From NCBI GenBank assembly GCA_030606865.1, contig JAUWFQ010000003.1:1-40552 (forward strand): a stretch of DNA of 40,552 nucleotides, in the 5' to 3' direction. The position numbers and the translations under genes were made by a program. The stretch's first letter is position 1, and the number at the start of each line of letters is the position of its first letter. The notes under the pieces are model-generated. The model saw nothing but the letters and a program-made list of their open reading frames with translations, was not told where the DNA came from and ran no database searches. Below are positions 39,333 to 40,552 of this stretch, in pieces. The stretch is from a bacterium. GTDB lineage: Bacteria > Fidelibacterota > Marinisomatia > Marinisomatales > JAHJCW01.

Positions 39333-39719
39333 ATGACGATTCAAGAAAATAAAAGAGATTTTACATCTTTAGATGTTTGGAAAAAATGCCGGGAGTTAAG
39401 ACTGAAGATATATAAAAAAGTTTTAAAACTACTACCGGTAGAAAAAAAATATAATTTGAACGATCAAATTAGAAGAGCGGCTGTAAGTATAACTGCCAAT
39501 ATAGCAGAAGGATACGGAAGATTTAATTATCAAGAATCAATTCAATATTATAGAATATCTCGTGGCTCAATATATGAATTAAAAGATCATTTAATAACTT
39601 GTTTGGATTTAAAGTACATATCAGCAGAATTGTTTCAAACGTTTGAAGTAGATATAGAAGAAGCCACCAAACTTCTGAATGGCTATATCAGATATATTAA
39701 AGGTAAGAAAAATGAGTAA
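39333..39719 (+). CDS. Four-helix-bundle protein (S23/23S rRNA-intervening-sequence protein family)
   Basis: DFTSLDVWKKCRELRLKIYKKVLKLLPVEKKYNLNDQIRRAAVSITANIAEGYGRFNYQESIQYYRISRGSIYELKDHL is characteristic. Confidence 0.93.
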   Translation: MTIQENKRDFTSLDVWKKCRELRLKIYKKVLKLLPVEKKYNLNDQIRRAAVSITANIAEGYGRFNYQESIQYYRISRGSIYELKDHLITCLDLKYISAELFQTFEVDIEEATKLLNGYIRYIKGKKNE

Positions 39720-39972
39720 AATATTTCGAGTTATAACATTTTTGATAATAATCAGTAATCTTTCATTATTTACATTCCTAATCCCTCTATCCCTCAAGCC
39801 CACAATATCCGATTTTCCCAATTCCCTAATATCCCAATTCCCTAATGCTCTAATCGCCCAAACAGACTTTTTTGGCTATTACGAAGGCGAGTTTGATCAA
39901 CCGATACATTTATATACCTCTTTATCCTATCCTAATACTATATCTCTAAAGTACAAACGATGCGCATGGTGA
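39712..39972 (+). CDS. Outer membrane protein N-terminus, apparently truncated or interrupted near 39.9 kb (ATG overlaps the four-helix-bundle stop)
   Basis: MSKIFRVITFLIIISNLSLF... signal-like region, then ...LIAQTDFFGYYEGEFDQ, resembling the start of a mature OMP; coding character stops shortly after. Confidence 0.5.
   Translation: MSKIFRVITFLIIISNLSLFTFLIPLSLKPTISDFPNSLISQFPNALIAQTDFFGYYEGEFDQPIHLYTSLSYPNTISLKYKRCAW
39817..39848 (+). repeat. Two tandem 16-nt units CCCAATTCCCTAATat / CCCAATTCCCTAATgc within a longer degenerate repeat (~39777-39860)
   Basis: Direct reading; lies inside the OMP reading frame. Confidence 0.8.
39909..39916 (+). promoter_or_regulatory. Archaeal-style TATA box (TTTATATA) ~45 nt upstream of the terminal ORF start
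   Basis: ccgatacaTTTATATAcctc; spacing to ATG 39960 fits an archaeal promoter with a short leader. Confidence 0.4.
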
Positions 39973-40552
39973 ACACAAACGAAGCGGTTTCTCACGTATT
40001 AATAGTGTGGATGATATTAATCGTGTGCAAAATTATAATTGTAGTAACAGCGGTAGGAATTATAGGTATATGCATATGCACTGCTGCAACTCTGTGCGTT
40101 CCTGCCTCTGCCCCTGGAGATAATGTTGACATTGCAACCGCCGTGTACGGCTCGTCTATGAACGAAAACTTGAATATCCTACGAGAATTCCGCGATACCT
40201 TGTTGTTAACAAATCCACCGGGTAAATTCATCGTTGAAACATATCGTATAACGAGTCCACCAATAGCAGCCGCATTAGCGCATAATGTGCGATTATGCAC
40301 GGCAACACGAATAATACTGTTTACTCTCCTGGTCTACTTTTCCGCGCTCTGCCTGAACATAACGGCATTTGTCGCTTTTATTGTCCTTAATATTCTTATC
40401 CTGCTTTTCGTACTGAAACGTCACCACCTAAAAGTGCTCCTGACAGGCATCGGCTGTGCCGCAATAACCATCGCTGCATTTACGGTTACGGTGTTCACGC
40501 TCGGCGCTCTCGGCTATGAACTGCCGGTATGTGCCGCGATAGGTGCGTATCT
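39960..40552 (+). CDS. Polytopic membrane protein with a CFI-box-like motif, partial (runs off window end)
   Basis: MRMVNTNEAVSHVLIVWMILIVCKIIIVVTAVGIIGICICTAATLCVPASAPGDNVDIATAVYGSSMNENLNILREFRDTLLLTNPPGKFIVETYRITSPPIAAALAHN... then hydrophobic segments to the window end; open through 40552. Confidence 0.7.
   Translation, partial: MRMVNTNEAVSHVLIVWMILIVCKIIIVVTAVGIIGICICTAATLCVPASAPGDNVDIATAVYGSSMNENLNILREFRDTLLLTNPPGKFIVETYRITSPPIAAALAHNVRLCTATRIILFTLLVYFSALCLNITAFVAFIVLNILILLFVLKRHHLKVLLTGIGCAAITIAAFTVTVFTLGALGYELPVCAAIGAY

Noticed and set aside
39333-39719. Diversity-generating retroelement (Avd-like four-helix-bundle gene present)
   Set aside because: No reverse transcriptase, no template/variable repeat pair seen; the protein fits the general S23-like family.
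39992-40300. 102-aa minus ORF at the window end
   Set aside because: Opposite strand of the motif-bearing CFI-box-like ORF, which has clear conserved sequence.

Overview
This is a gene-dense, AT-rich bacterial window. Protein styles (OmpP1/FadL-like OMP, PFOR, few Shine-Dalgarno sites) suggest a Bacteroidota/Marinimicrobia/Ignavibacteria-like anaerobe, but taxonomy is inference only. About 17 kb (1026-18363) is a same-strand run carrying a complete de novo purine pathway: purA-purL-[cupin]-purM-purQ(S)-purC-purE-purB-purF-purD-[type ISP/IIG-like restriction-modification enzyme]-purN-purH. The main observations in it are: (1) purQ carries a ~150-aa C-terminal extension that reads as two tandem PurS-like domains, with no free purS visible; (2) PurE has the class II signature 'ITIAGRSNALSGF...IACPP' and there is no purK; (3) a single-chain R-M enzyme sits between purD and purN, overlapping purN by 4 nt; (4) copies of a 'CACAGAGG' repeat lie at operon gene boundaries, two of them next to the accessory genes. 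The rest is mostly ordinary: GDPD, a divergent penicillin acylase-like protein, mutM, a DHFR/RibD-like protein, an M16 peptidase lipoprotein, a DUF2927-like lipoprotein, SDR, NUDIX, ICMT-like, lpd, DHOD-like plus PFOR, and a CrtISO/RetSat-like oxidoreductase. Right of 37.2 kb is a repeat-rich intergenic region. It is followed by a TetR (with a perfect 20-bp palindromic operator), a LolA-like protein, a four-helix-bundle protein and the 5' end of an outer membrane protein. Palindromic or low-complexity repeats in this cluster run into the signal-peptide coding regions of two genes. The last ~600 bp shifts sharply in composition, has an archaeal-style TATA element, and encodes a membrane protein with a CFI-box-like motif. 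This is either an assembly chimera or a horizontal-transfer junction. All homology calls are from reading motifs by eye; no searches were run.
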